From Mesostigma viride (Eukaryota > Streptophyta > Mesostigmatophyceae > Mesostigmatales > Mesostigmataceae), in contig RPFO01001059.1 of NCBI GenBank assembly GCA_009746045.1, forward strand, positions 1 to 48,046: a stretch of 48,046 nt of DNA. Reading direction: 5' to 3'. Within the stretch, counting starts at the first letter, position 1; the number at the start of each line of letters is the position of its first letter. The notes beneath the pieces are model-generated. The model saw nothing but the letters and a program-made list of their open reading frames with translations. It made no database searches and was not told the DNA's origin. The position numbers were made by a program, and so were the translations under genes. Positions 29,008 to 38,400 of this stretch are shown here, piece after piece.

Positions 29008-30117
29008 TCAGTAGCGCCTCCCGACCCTTCTCGCCCCCACCCGGTGGCCGCTACTCGCCCCCTGCCCGCCTCCTTTACCGTCGTTTAAGTAGTAAACTTT
29101 CGCGCCCATAGACTCGGCGAGCTTCCTCCGCTTCTCCCTCGACGCCTGCTCCGTGGGTGGCACCTCGCGATTTCTCCTCTCTCTCATCTCCTGGTCTTTT
29201 GCCTGCTGGACCGCCTCGTCAATCTGCCGCCTCCTCTCCAGCAGTGCCTGTTCAACCTTGTACGCTGCATAATCGCGGGCTTCACTCTGCCCGCGATGAT
29301 ACCGCTCCCTCTCCTTCTTTCGAAATTGCCCGTGCTTCTCAGGCGCATTCTCTTTCATATCAGCGCGCCGCTCTTTCTTCTCGGCGGCCTCTTGCGCCCT
29401 CATGAACGCCTCTGGATCCGCCAGCCGCTGTCTCTCCCTCTCGGCCCACGCCTCTTCCCGCGCCCGCTCTCGAGCGGGCCGCCCCTCCCTCCACTCCGTG
29501 TGCCTTTGGAGCCAGGGGGGGTCGTCCGACATCAGGAAGGCCTCAAGGTCGTTCGCCCCCGCTTTCTCCGGCAGCTGCTGTTTTTGCTCCTTTTCGCGAT
29601 GATACCGCTCCTTATTTCGCTCATTCCACTTATTTCGAAGCTGCCTGTACTTCTCGGGCTCTTTCTCGCGCATTTCCGCTCTCCACTCGCGGTTGGCGGC
29701 GGCTTTTTCTGCCATTCGGAACGCTTCAGGATCCGCCAGCCGCTGTCTCTCCCTCTCGGCCCACGCCTCTTCCCGCGCCCGCTCCCGGGCGTCTCTTCCC
29801 GCCCTCCACGCCGCGTGCCTTTGGAGCCATGGGGGGTCATCCGACATCAGGAAGGCCTCCAGCTCGGCTACCGAGGAACCGGTATCCCCCGGTCCCGGTG
29901 GCGGGTCCTCCGACGTCAGGAACGCCTCCCACGAGAAACCACCCTGACCGGATCCGGCCGCGTCACCTGCGGCCTCGTGGCCGCTCGTTCTCTCCACCGG
30001 CTCGTCGTGTCCGGTATCGTGTGCGCGCACCCGGTGTCTGCGGTGGGTTCCTTTCGCCCTCGAGGGCGGCTTGCTCTTCTTCTTCGCGTTACTCGCGGTC
30101 GCGCGACCTCTCGCCAT
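29008..30117 (-). CDS. Repeat protein, member B of a tandem pair
   Basis: 369 aa. Same N-terminus and unit structure as the gene at 27628-28983, with two repeat units instead of three and a unique C-terminal third (ASREKRRKLAESMGAKVYY). Both genes end with a RVGARRV(A/G)RR-type basic tail, so the duplication covers the whole gene followed by loss or gain of units. GGTATC precedes the start with an A-tract further upstream. Confidence 0.7.
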   Translation of the reverse strand: MARGRATASNAKKKSKPPSRAKGTHRRHRVRAHDTGHDEPVERTSGHEAAGDAAGSGQGGFSWEAFLTSEDPPPGPGDTGSSVAELEAFLMSDDPPWLQRHAAWRAGRDARERAREEAWAERERQRLADPEAFRMAEKAAANREWRAEMREKEPEKYRQLRNKWNERNKERYHREKEQKQQLPEKAGANDLEAFLMSDDPPWLQRHTEWREGRPARERAREEAWAERERQRLADPEAFMRAQEAAEKKERRADMKENAPEKHGQFRKKERERYHRGQSEARDYAAYKVEQALLERRRQIDEAVQQAKDQEMRERRNREVPPTEQASREKRRKLAESMGAKVYYLNDGKGGGQGASSGHRVGARRVGRRY

Positions 30118-30147
30118 GTGTTCGATACCATGGTGGCAGTTTTTTTT

Positions 30148-30678
30148 TCAGCGGTGCTTGCACGTGAATTCCAGCACCATGGCGAACGTCTCGTCTGCCA
30201 GGTTGAGTAGGACGCGAGGGCGCTTCCCGTCTTCATCAAGTGCGGGGGGGATCTCGTAGATCTCCACCTCGACGGACTGCACGCCCGGGAGCTCCGGGGT
30301 GAAGATGACCTTCTCGTCCATCTCGTGGGCGGGGCGGTACAGCTCCACCCCGTTGGGCATCACGAAGAAGTACGCCTTGCCCGCCATGAAGTCCTCGGCG
30401 GTGGCGGACGTGATGTCGGGTCCGGGCGCGGCGGGCACGGCGGTCACGACCTTGTCGAGGCTCCTGTCGCCCACCTTGACGTGCACGGCGGTGCTCAGTC
30501 CGACCCCCGCGGTGGCGGGGACATTGGCCCACACGAGGCGGCAGGAGGTGACGTCGCGGAGGGGGGACTTCAGCAGGAACACGGTGTGTCCCGCCCCGTT
30601 CGAGCCGGTCAGGAACACCTGCATCCTCTTTTCTAACCCGGCGCTGGGTCCGGTGCAGCTCGATAGCGCGTAGTTCAT
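30148..30678 (-). CDS. Hypothetical, possibly structural protein
   Basis: 176 aa, intact. Beta-rich with evenly spaced hydrophobic residues (MQVFLTGSNGAGHTVFLLKS, VEVEIYEIPPAL). No signal peptide or membrane span. It overlaps the stop of the upstream gene by 4 nt, so the two are probably co-transcribed. The fold could be a small jelly roll, but this is a guess. Confidence 0.55.
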   Translation of the reverse strand: MNYALSSCTGPSAGLEKRMQVFLTGSNGAGHTVFLLKSPLRDVTSCRLVWANVPATAGVGLSTAVHVKVGDRSLDKVVTAVPAAPGPDITSATAEDFMAGKAYFFVMPNGVELYRPAHEMDEKVIFTPELPGVQSVEVEIYEIPPALDEDGKRPRVLLNLADETFAMVLEFTCKHR

Positions 30679-31076
30679 CGGGGCTGGGGTACGATACTCT
30701 TAGGAGTCATTTTTTTCATCCACGCGTACAGGGCCAGCACGGAGAGCGCGACGACGGCGAAGGAGATGCCCACGAGCAGCTTGATCTTGCGCGCGTCCTC
30801 TTGGGCGTCCTTGGCCAGCACGCTCTTCATCTGCGTCTCGTACGCGTACCGCTGCTCCTCCAGCGCGCGGGTGGCCTCCTCTTCCATCCCGGATCGCTGC
30901 AGCACGAGCGCGTCGTTCACTTGCGTCTCCATAGGGGCCAGGGCTCTACTTACGGCGTCGGCGGCTGCCCTCGCGGCCATGGCGGCCGTCAGACACGCCG
31001 TCGTGAGTGTGTCTTTGCACTGGGCCACGATGTCGGGTGGGTACCCGGAGGTGTCCGGCGCGGACTTATTTCCCAT
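30675..31076 (-). CDS. Membrane protein with possible N-myristoylation site
   Basis: 133 aa. The N-terminus MGNKSAPD fits the MGxxxS N-myristoylation pattern. A helical region with Ala-rich and coiled-coil stretches follows, then a hydrophobic segment (LLVGISFAVVALSVLALYAW, about residues 101-120) and a basic end. This layout resembles the myristoylated membrane proteins of NCLDV virions in general. Overlaps the next gene by 4 nt. Confidence 0.6.
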   Translation of the reverse strand: MGNKSAPDTSGYPPDIVAQCKDTLTTACLTAAMAARAAADAVSRALAPMETQVNDALVLQRSGMEEEATRALEEQRYAYETQMKSVLAKDAQEDARKIKLLVGISFAVVALSVLALYAWMKKMTPKSIVPQPR

Positions 31077-31118
31077 GTAGCGAGTTGTAAGGTAACGGAG
31101 GTTTTTTTGTCACGTTCG

Positions 31119-31169
31119 TCCACGTGCGGGGGTCGAACCCGCCCCGTAGTCGCCCTGACGCGACGTGGA
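31119..31169 (-). ncRNA. tRNA-like hairpin element lacking an anticodon arm
   Basis: On the minus strand TCCACGT pairs perfectly with ACGTGGA 37 nt later (7 bp acceptor-like stem). Just inside its 3' side is a perfect T-arm GCGGG-TTCGACC-CCCGC. Only 20 nt lie between the 5' stem and the T-arm, too few for both D- and anticodon arms. Total 51 nt. It could be a tRNA remnant, a small tRNA-like RNA, or a processing or termination signal between two genes. Confidence 0.3.
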
Positions 31170-31285
31170 TGGGGGACTTACCTGATGGGCCTGACGGGGT
31201 GGAGTTCCTGCGTGCATGCAAACGAAACGAGGTCAGTCAAACGCGAAAACAAAGAGGAGGACGGCGGGGCTACGCCTCAGACGCC

Positions 31286-31861
31286 TCAGAAGAACCTGAT
31301 GTGTTTCGGGACACCGGTCGCCCTCGCGACCAGCGCGCGGCGAGACAGAGGGGCGACCTTCTTCTTCTTTTTCTTCCGCTGGTGACTGGCGGCCGACGCG
31401 CGGGCGGGGGCACTGGAATCGCCGAAACGGATGTGCTTGCCGCTCCACGCGGACTTGATCCGGGGGAACGTGCGGCCCGGGGCGCAGTACCCGGCGCTGG
31501 TCCTTGGCAACAGGATGCGGCGACGGTACTGGGTGCGCCCGAGCTGGGCGCAGGCCTTGCGCCACCTCGACGCCGTGGCACTCGATGCGCGCCTCTTCCT
31601 CTGCACGTCGTAGTACCTCTGATCGCCTTCCGCGAGCGCCACGAAATTGGCCTTTTTCAACTCGGGCCACCCCATCATGTGCTCCGTGGCCTTGATCGCG
31701 TTATTCTGGTAATCCCTGTATTTGTCTCTCGCCTTGAGGTTTGTAATTTTCTTAAGATTGCGCCCGATGTCGTCGGCCCGCGCACCAGCTAGGTCGGACA
31801 GAAAACTGCGATAGAGGTCCTTCGCCTGCTTGGGGGTCTCCTTCCAGTTGCTCCTTCCCAT
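31286..31861 (-). CDS. Basic protein, possible DNA-packaging or core protein
   Basis: 191 aa from ATG 31861, preceded by GTATATCG. Strongly basic throughout with a RKKKKKK run near residue 165 and an aromatic/His end. No family recognised. Size and charge suit a nucleic-acid-binding core protein, by inference only. Confidence 0.6.
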   Translation of the reverse strand: MGRSNWKETPKQAKDLYRSFLSDLAGARADDIGRNLKKITNLKARDKYRDYQNNAIKATEHMMGWPELKKANFVALAEGDQRYYDVQRKRRASSATASRWRKACAQLGRTQYRRRILLPRTSAGYCAPGRTFPRIKSAWSGKHIRFGDSSAPARASAASHQRKKKKKKVAPLSRRALVARATGVPKHIRFF

Positions 31862-31902
31862 GTTCGATATACATAGCACACGAGAAAAAAAAAAGACCAG
31901 GA

Positions 31903-34410
31903 CTACTTCTTGCATTCCAGAGGCGGCCTGTTCGCGGCCCTCATCATGTTCGGCTGGTTGTGGAAGGACTTGAGGAACTCGCAGTCTATGGAGGCGTCCC
32001 GCAAGATGGCCAGCAGTCGCTCCAGGTCCGGGTTCGACCCTCTGGCCTTCGCGTCCTGGTACACGAGCTTGTCCACCGACGGGGTGCCGCCCTGCCCGCC
32101 GCCCGTCAGCACTCCCATCTGGATCTCCGCGATGCGTTTGTACAATTGGAGGGCGGCCCTCACGTTCGGCGCGAGACTCCTCTTCCTGAGGTCCTTGGAC
32201 ACGTTGTCCAGTTTCAGCTGCACCATCTGTCGCATCATCTGGACCTTGTCCGCCGGTATCTTGTCGAGGACCTGGCGACTGGACGAGGAGGACCCGGGAG
32301 GCACGGCGAAGTACCGGTGCACGCGGACCTTCCACTCCGCTTTCGGCAGCGCCTTGTGAGAGCAGTGCCGCACCGCCCTAGCTATGGCCTGCTTCTCCGA
32401 GTTGGCGTTCACGAGGGGCTCCATGATGTGCACGTCGGTCACCGCCTTGAGGTCGAGGCCTTCGTTGTACCTCCTCCGGGCCAGCACGATCTGGAGGAGC
32501 TCCCCGCGCTTGTTCGCGTCCGAGTTGAACACCTCTCGGAAGGCCTTGAGCTGCCCCTCGGTCGTTTCGCCGTCCAGGACCGCGAAACGTTTCCGAGGAG
32601 GCAACGGACCGCCCGGGGTGAAGCGCGAGTACCCGATGGCGGACAGCACCTTTGCCAGGTCCGCGATCCCGTGGACGTTGAAGTAGGAGTACACGTAGTG
32701 CTTGCCCCCTTTGAGGAAGATCTCCACCATTTTCTGGAACTTGGGGGAGAGAACGGGCAGTTGCCTCAGTAGCTGGTTGGAGGGCACGCTTCTGAGGGGC
32801 ACGCAATTGGCTATCTTCCTGGCCTCCGCGTACCAGTATCGCTCCCTGTCCTTCGCGGGGATGTCGCGTCTGCTTTCCTTGAACCGCGCCTTGTACAGCT
32901 CGAACTGCTTGGCGCTCATCGGGACATCGTACTCCTCCATGGACGCGATCTCCGGGAAGGAGTTGGTGTCCCCGGTGTAGTCGACGAATGAAATCATGCC
33001 CCGGACCCGGTCCGGCGTGATGTTCGCCATGGTAAACACGGGGAAGTTGACGGGGCGTATCATGTTGACGAGCCACAGGATCTCCGCCACGGAATCGCCG
33101 GGGGTCGCCGTGAGGATGACCATGAAGAGGTTCTGGGAGGTGTCGGTGTTCTGCGTGGCCAGGAACTCCTTCAGCGCCCGGTGGTCCTCTTGCTGTCCAG
33201 GCAGCGGCTTGAACAGGTTCTGCACCTCGTCCATGACCAAGAGCGCGTTGTTGAGCACGCTCGTGTCGAAGTTCTTCCTGGCCTTGTGGACCCCTATGGC
33301 GTGCGATAGTTGCGTGAAGGTGACGATCTCGCGATTCCACACGCGCTTCCTGAGCTCTGCCAGCACGGTCTTTGGGTCCTTCCCTTTGAATCGAGGGTAG
33401 AGGGTCGCGCACTTCGCGATCTCCTCCAGGGAGTTGTTGGTCTTGTTCTCCTTGCTCGTGGCCAGCACGAAGTTCTTCTTGGTGTCCCAGAACGCGTCCA
33501 GCGCCCCCATGGCCGTGCAGGTCTTGCCGGACCCGGTGGAGTGCCACGCCAGGAAACCGCGCGACGGGTAGTGCGGGCTCAGAGACGCGATCTTCTTCAG
33601 GTGCAGGTTGACCACCGCCTGCTGGGGGGCCAGCTTTCTGGCTCCCATCGGCGCGTCACACCCCGCCTCGTCGGGGCGCCGCAGTTCGGGGGGCAGGAAT
33701 CCCTCCACGTCTCCGTCGAAGAACCTCTTAACGAACTGCGCGTATTGGGTGTCCCTGACGGGATGCGGCCACGCCCCCGGGGTGGGCTCGACGGCAACCG
33801 TGGTGGGAGGCTTGCTGGGATCGTACAAGACCATTTGCCACTGACTGTAGTCCGGCGGCGCTTCTGGGGCTTTTTCGGGGGGCTTTTCCGCGGTCTTCTC
33901 CGGAGCAGCTGGAGCCTTTTCGGCGGGCTTTTCCGCGGTCTTCTCCGGAGCAGCTGGGGTGTCTGCTTTTTCGCTCAGGCGCACGAGCCGCTTCAGGGGG
34001 CGCTTGGGGGGCGCGTGGGCGGGCAGGTTGTCCACGTCCACCTCTTCCTCCTCGTCCGGGAATGCCGCCTTCTCGCTCTCCCTGACCAGCTGCCTGAGAC
34101 GGCTTTGAATCCCCCCCTTCGGTTTTGTGGCGGTCTCGGGCTCTTTTTCGCTCAGGCGCACGAGCCGCTTCAGGGGGCGCTTGGGGGGCGCGTGGGCGGG
34201 CAGGTTGTCCACGTCCACCTCTTCCTCCTCGTCCGGGAACGCCGCCTTCTCGCTCTCCCTAACTAGCCGTTTCAGACGTTTCTGTATACCTCCTTTAGAG
34301 CGAACGGCGTGTTTCGACCAGACGGCGGCACGGGGAAGGGTGATGTCTACCTCCTCGTCTCGGCCGTACCTTGACGAGGATCGCTGTCGAGCGTGATGGA
34401 CCCGTATCAT
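31903..34410 (-). CDS. SF2 helicase of the D6/D11 (VETF large subunit / NPH-I) type
   Basis: 835 aa. The helicase core starts near residue 265. Motif I WHSTGSGKT is at about 289-297, motif II MDEVQ near 391-395 and motif III LTATP near 429-433. The C-terminal lobe ends with an ARRRYNEGLDLKAVT-like motif V (about 650) and AIARAVRHCSH as motif VI. This is the pattern of NCLDV SNF2-like ATPases related to poxvirus D6 and D11, used in early transcription initiation or termination. The N-terminal 200 aa are a low-complexity basic/acidic tail with a 59-aa duplication and EKTAEKP(A/P)EKAP repeats, unusual for the family. The gene is intact. Confidence 0.8.
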   Translation of the reverse strand: MIRVHHARQRSSSRYGRDEEVDITLPRAAVWSKHAVRSKGGIQKRLKRLVRESEKAAFPDEEEEVDVDNLPAHAPPKRPLKRLVRLSEKEPETATKPKGGIQSRLRQLVRESEKAAFPDEEEEVDVDNLPAHAPPKRPLKRLVRLSEKADTPAAPEKTAEKPAEKAPAAPEKTAEKPPEKAPEAPPDYSQWQMVLYDPSKPPTTVAVEPTPGAWPHPVRDTQYAQFVKRFFDGDVEGFLPPELRRPDEAGCDAPMGARKLAPQQAVVNLHLKKIASLSPHYPSRGFLAWHSTGSGKTCTAMGALDAFWDTKKNFVLATSKENKTNNSLEEIAKCATLYPRFKGKDPKTVLAELRKRVWNREIVTFTQLSHAIGVHKARKNFDTSVLNNALLVMDEVQNLFKPLPGQQEDHRALKEFLATQNTDTSQNLFMVILTATPGDSVAEILWLVNMIRPVNFPVFTMANITPDRVRGMISFVDYTGDTNSFPEIASMEEYDVPMSAKQFELYKARFKESRRDIPAKDRERYWYAEARKIANCVPLRSVPSNQLLRQLPVLSPKFQKMVEIFLKGGKHYVYSYFNVHGIADLAKVLSAIGYSRFTPGGPLPPRKRFAVLDGETTEGQLKAFREVFNSDANKRGELLQIVLARRRYNEGLDLKAVTDVHIMEPLVNANSEKQAIARAVRHCSHKALPKAEWKVRVHRYFAVPPGSSSSSRQVLDKIPADKVQMMRQMVQLKLDNVSKDLRKRSLAPNVRAALQLYKRIAEIQMGVLTGGGQGGTPSVDKLVYQDAKARGSNPDLERLLAILRDASIDCEFLKSFHNQPNMMRAANRPPLECKK
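33966..34262. repeat. 177-bp direct duplication inside the SF2 helicase gene
   Basis: About 120 bp at 33966-34085 recur nearly identically at 34143-34262 (offset 177 bp = 59 codons). The repeat encodes RESEKAAFPDEEEEVDVDNL and KRPLKRLVRLSEK segments in both copies. The near-identity at DNA level points to a recent in-frame duplication. Confidence 0.85.
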
Positions 34411-34489
34411 CTGTGCTTCTTAATGTACTCACAGAATAATTGTGTACGCTTAGGCCCTCCTAAAGATCCCGTCCCATGATGCAGCAGAG

Positions 34490-34813
34490 ATGTCGGAGTG
34501 GAAGGACTTGGTCGGCGCGATCGTGAAGAAGAAATGGGACGCGGGCGTGATCCCGACCGCCGAGGTGTTCGAGGCGGGCATGACGGAGACGATGGAGCTC
34601 ATGAAGCGAGCGGCGAGAGTGAAGACGTCGGATGACGTGCGCGGCTTCTTCGAATACGTCGAGGAGCAGCTGGGCCCGATCGACAGCTACGACGGGAAAA
34701 CGAGAGACAAGTTGCAAGCCGCGGGGGGGCAGATTCTTCACATGGTCTGCCCCGACGTGCTCGAGGTTTGGAAGGACCACGGGGCGTGGGCGTGTCGTCG
34801 CATCAAGGCGTAA
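34490..34813 (+). CDS. Small acidic/basic helical protein
   Basis: 107 aa, intact (through a G7 run). Mostly helical with no membrane segment and no recognised motif: TSDDVRGFFEYVEEQLGPID, then HMVCPDVLEVWKDHG. It lies 79 nt from the divergent helicase gene and could share its promoter region. Confidence 0.6.
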   Translation: MSEWKDLVGAIVKKKWDAGVIPTAEVFEAGMTETMELMKRAARVKTSDDVRGFFEYVEEQLGPIDSYDGKTRDKLQAAGGQILHMVCPDVLEVWKDHGAWACRRIKA

Positions 34814-34852
34814 AGGCATGGCGCATTTATTTCTTATAATAAACTAAGAATC

Positions 34853-35446
34853 ATGGCAGGCATTGGGGGAGCGCTTAACATGCTTCGAAATGGAGTTCAA
34901 AAGGCCACAAGCTCGGTTAGATCGGCCCTACGTCCACGTACACAGGTCGCGGGCGAAGCCGCGGGGGCAGCCAAGAATACCCCGGGCAAGGGGACGCCGA
35001 CCGGATACGCGGACGACCTCGCAGACGGAGTCGCGGACTCCAAGAATTTCACGGTGATGGGGACGCCAGTTGCAAACGCCGCAGGGGCTGCGGCGAAGAA
35101 GAGCTCGTTGGCGGGGTCCCTCGCAAAGAACGTGGGGATGTCCGCCGTCAGCTTCGGCGTGTTCGCGGCGCTTGGAAATCTGTTCGGATCCGACAGCAGC
35201 AAGGTCGGCGCGGCCCAGGACACGTGGACGGACGATTGGACGGGGACGCCGGAGGACGCGACCGCCGCGGGGCTCCCGGTGTTCGGGACCGCGAAAAAGC
35301 CGAAGGATGAGGACGGGTATTCGCCCCTTGTATCCGTAATCGTGTTCGTCGCGATCCTGGCCCTGATCCTGGCCGTCGCGTACTACCTGATGCGCCGGGC
35401 CGGCGTTGGCAGTCCCGCCCCCGCGCCCCCGCCCCCCCCCCACTGA
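34853..35446 (+). CDS. Membrane protein with Pro-rich end
   Basis: 197 aa. Ala/Gly-rich N-terminal half, and one strong hydrophobic segment (SVIVFVAILALILAVAYYLM, about residues 162-181). A weaker hydrophobic helix (SAVSFGVFAALGNLF) lies near 100. It ends in a poly-Pro stretch. AT-rich leader (TTTCTTATAATAAAC) upstream. Likely a virion membrane protein, by inference. Confidence 0.6.
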   Translation: MAGIGGALNMLRNGVQKATSSVRSALRPRTQVAGEAAGAAKNTPGKGTPTGYADDLADGVADSKNFTVMGTPVANAAGAAAKKSSLAGSLAKNVGMSAVSFGVFAALGNLFGSDSSKVGAAQDTWTDDWTGTPEDATAAGLPVFGTAKKPKDEDGYSPLVSVIVFVAILALILAVAYYLMRRAGVGSPAPAPPPPPH

Positions 35447-35475
35447 TGGCGTATTCGTATGCCCCCGTGTCGTGA

Positions 35476-38400
35476 TCAGCGCACGGGACAGGCGCCCGAG
35501 GGGCAGTCCCCGGCTAGTTTCGCCTCGTCCACGTCGACGTGCACGATGCCCGCGTAGTCCACCGGGGTCAGCTTGTTGCGGTACCTCCTCATGACATCCT
35601 CGGTGACCACCTCCTGGGGGAGGTAGCTGTACCCCAGGTCCGCTGCGTTCTTGGTGGGGTCGCACCTCAGCAGGAAGGACACGCCCACGTAGAGGTCCCA
35701 GTTCTTCTGGAACCAGTCCAGGATGGCGGGGATCTCGGTGGGATCGTACGACACCGTGCACGAGACGTTCTGGTCGCACCAGTTGGACATGAGGTTCTTG
35801 TAGCGCTCGAGTTGCGCCACGGCGGATTCGGTGTTGACCTCCACCTCCTCGGTGGTGCCGTCCTTCCTCGTGACGGTCTTTTTGGTGAAGGGGACGCTGG
35901 CGTAGGTGACGGGGAAGGTCACCAGGACGGAATCCTGCTCGTAGGGCTTGTCCGCCACCTTGTAGCCGGCGTCCCTGAACCTCTGCACGAGGGGGTCGTG
36001 CTTGGAGTAGGTGATGTTGTTGAGGATGTACCTGCCCATGGGCTTGTGGACGCCCTCCGGGACCTCCCCCCACTCCCTGGTGCTCATGATCTTGGACAGC
36101 GTGCCGCTGGGCTTGATGCAGGTGACGTTCTTGGGCAGGGGCTTCCCGAGACTCTTGGCCATCTCGTAGGCCGCGGAGACGGCCACGTTCTTCATGCGGC
36201 GGTAGTCGTAGTCCTGCAGGTCGGACCTGGCCACGATGCCGGTGAGGCCGACGCCGCACAGGTGCAGGAACTCGTTGTTGAGATGCCACGCCTCTTGTAG
36301 GATCTCGTCCCTGAGGTCGACGAGCGTCTGGCGGTAGTTCATGCGCGCGGCCAAGACGAGCGCCCTCTCGAGGCCGGACTTGTTGCCCTCGTGGAAGGCG
36401 GCCAGGTTGACCTCGGTCAAATTACAAAACGACTTGTTGGCGAGCAGGATCTCACTGTGCGGAAAAAAAAAGTGCGCAAGTGGTATACAATGCCCCGACC
36501 GCGGAGGAGATCCGGTGCGGGATTGGTCAGGTGCGCCCACCATTCCGTACGCGCGAAAGAATTCGACACTCTCGGACGCGGAGTGGGACGACGTGCCGCA
36601 ACCGGTGCGCGTACGGGAGAGGACGTTGCGGGGTGCACTCGAGGAGGAGACCTTAAGCAGCCTGTGCGGCGTATCCCATGTTAAAAGTGGGTGGGGCCAT
36701 CATGTTCCATGCGAGCTCTTTTCGTCCTGGCCAAAGGATCCTGTCCACGATAAATAACACGAAGAAAAGGACCACAAGGGACTGGAAGATTCCTGCATTC
36801 GCAAGCGCCCAACGCACCGCCCCCTTGTCCAGCCCGCGCTTTGCCTGATACTTCTTTAACACGCCCCACGTCAACCACGACAGCGCGGCGATGACTTGCA
36901 AAACTAGTATTCTCGTCAGCCAATTAGTGCCGAACAAAGGCAGCATATTAGGCTTGCGCCACATACTCGCCAGCCACGCCACAAAGGCGATCACCAACAC
37001 ACCTTGCGCAGTGCCTAAAGAAGCCCACACAGCCTTTTTCTGCCTCTGGTTCATGTCTTCCTTCCAAACCGCTCCTGAAAGCCACCCGGAGTAGAGGAGC
37101 AACTGTATTATAACACCAACCATAAAAATCTGCAGCGTATCTGGCATTGCGTATTTGATATATAAACAAGAAAGATAAAAAAAGCATTTGTCCGGGAAAG
37201 GGAATAGAATGGGAACACAAGGGCCAGCAAGTTTAATGTGACATACCAGCAAGGATTGCAGCCTTTGCACCAGGGGGCGCGGCGGCGGGCTGCCTCGAGG
37301 TTGAACATGCCGGGCTCGGAGCCGCCGGAGTCGAGCATGATGGCGAAGATCTCCTCCAGCTGCTGGCGGGTGGGCTCCTTGGTGAAGACCAGCGAGTTGT
37401 TGGACTGCTGGCGGTGGGCGTGGGCGATCCACCAGTCCTTCTTGGCGGAGGCGAACTCGCGCCACTCGACGTCGCCGTACTCGAAGAGGGCGATCTCCGC
37501 GGACCGGCGACTGCTCAACATGGTCCCCAGGTGGTTCACGATGTCCAGGATGTCCATCTTGGTGAGCAGCTGGTCCGCGCGACGGGACATGATGTGGGAG
37601 ATGGCCAGCATCGCCTTGGAGACGTTGTCGTCGCCGGAGCTCTGCGGGGGTCGAGAAAAATATCGGGGCCAACAGTACATCATGAGGTGCACGGCTAAGA
37701 CTCGCGGGAACCGTCGCTGCCTGAACACGAGCGTCAAAGGGGGGCAGAGGTGTTATGTGCACGGGCGGAGGAGGCATTCGATGCGGGCCAGACCGACCCG
37801 CAAGGATTTCGACGAAAATTACGCAGAAATGGCGAGCAATTTCTCTCCATTCCGCAAGAGCCCTTACGACTTGTTCGAGAAGTCCGTCTTTGCCCACAAC
37901 AAGGCCATAGGTAGAGGGGGGGCGGAACGTTTTGTTAAGGTGCCTCTGGGGAGAAGCGAAAAAGACCCCAAGGTCGTCTCAACATTTACCGACGCGTTAG
38001 ATGGCAAAACCGACGCGATGTCGCACCTCCACGCGGGCAGGTTAACGTGGCGAAGACCGGAGCGGTCCGCCGAGGATGAAAGGTTCCTGACCGACCCCTC
38101 CACACACCGCCGGAGCAGATACATCCCCTCGCTCCGGGAGCTAGCCATCAACGCCATCCCCGAGGGTCCCGAACAGGACGCGGCCTGGCACTTAGCGAGC
38201 CACGGCGAGTTTCCCGCGGACGAGATGTAGATGGTTGCCACTACTTCCAAGCATCTTCAAATCCTGTCACATCCTTCCGCCACTTTGCAAACGTAGACAG
38301 AACTTCCTGTTCCAACCAATCAACTCAAAAACCACGTGCAGGATGGCAGCAGACACGCCAACTTGTATCAAAATACCAGCGTGGGACATCGCCATCATCG

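Larger units (their letters stand above)
36455..37246 (-). other. Intron 3 of the ribonucleotide reductase gene (792 nt)
   Basis: The 5' site is GTATGT (37246-37241) and the 3' site a T9 tract plus CCGCACAG ending at 36455. Phase 2. It interrupts the codon right after the catalytic cysteine: TGC, then TG|T. It contains the membrane-protein gene 36653-37147 on the same strand and a possible gene 36490-36684 on the other. Confidence 0.85.

Noticed and set aside
32378-33547. Long alternative frame inside the SF2 helicase gene
   Set aside because: Same region encodes helicase motifs in the other frame; this one is Arg/Gln/Gly-rich shadow.
37238-37681. Long upstream extension of the intron 2 plus-strand gene
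   Set aside because: It is antisense to reductase exon 3; the Cys/His module starts exactly at ATG 37682.
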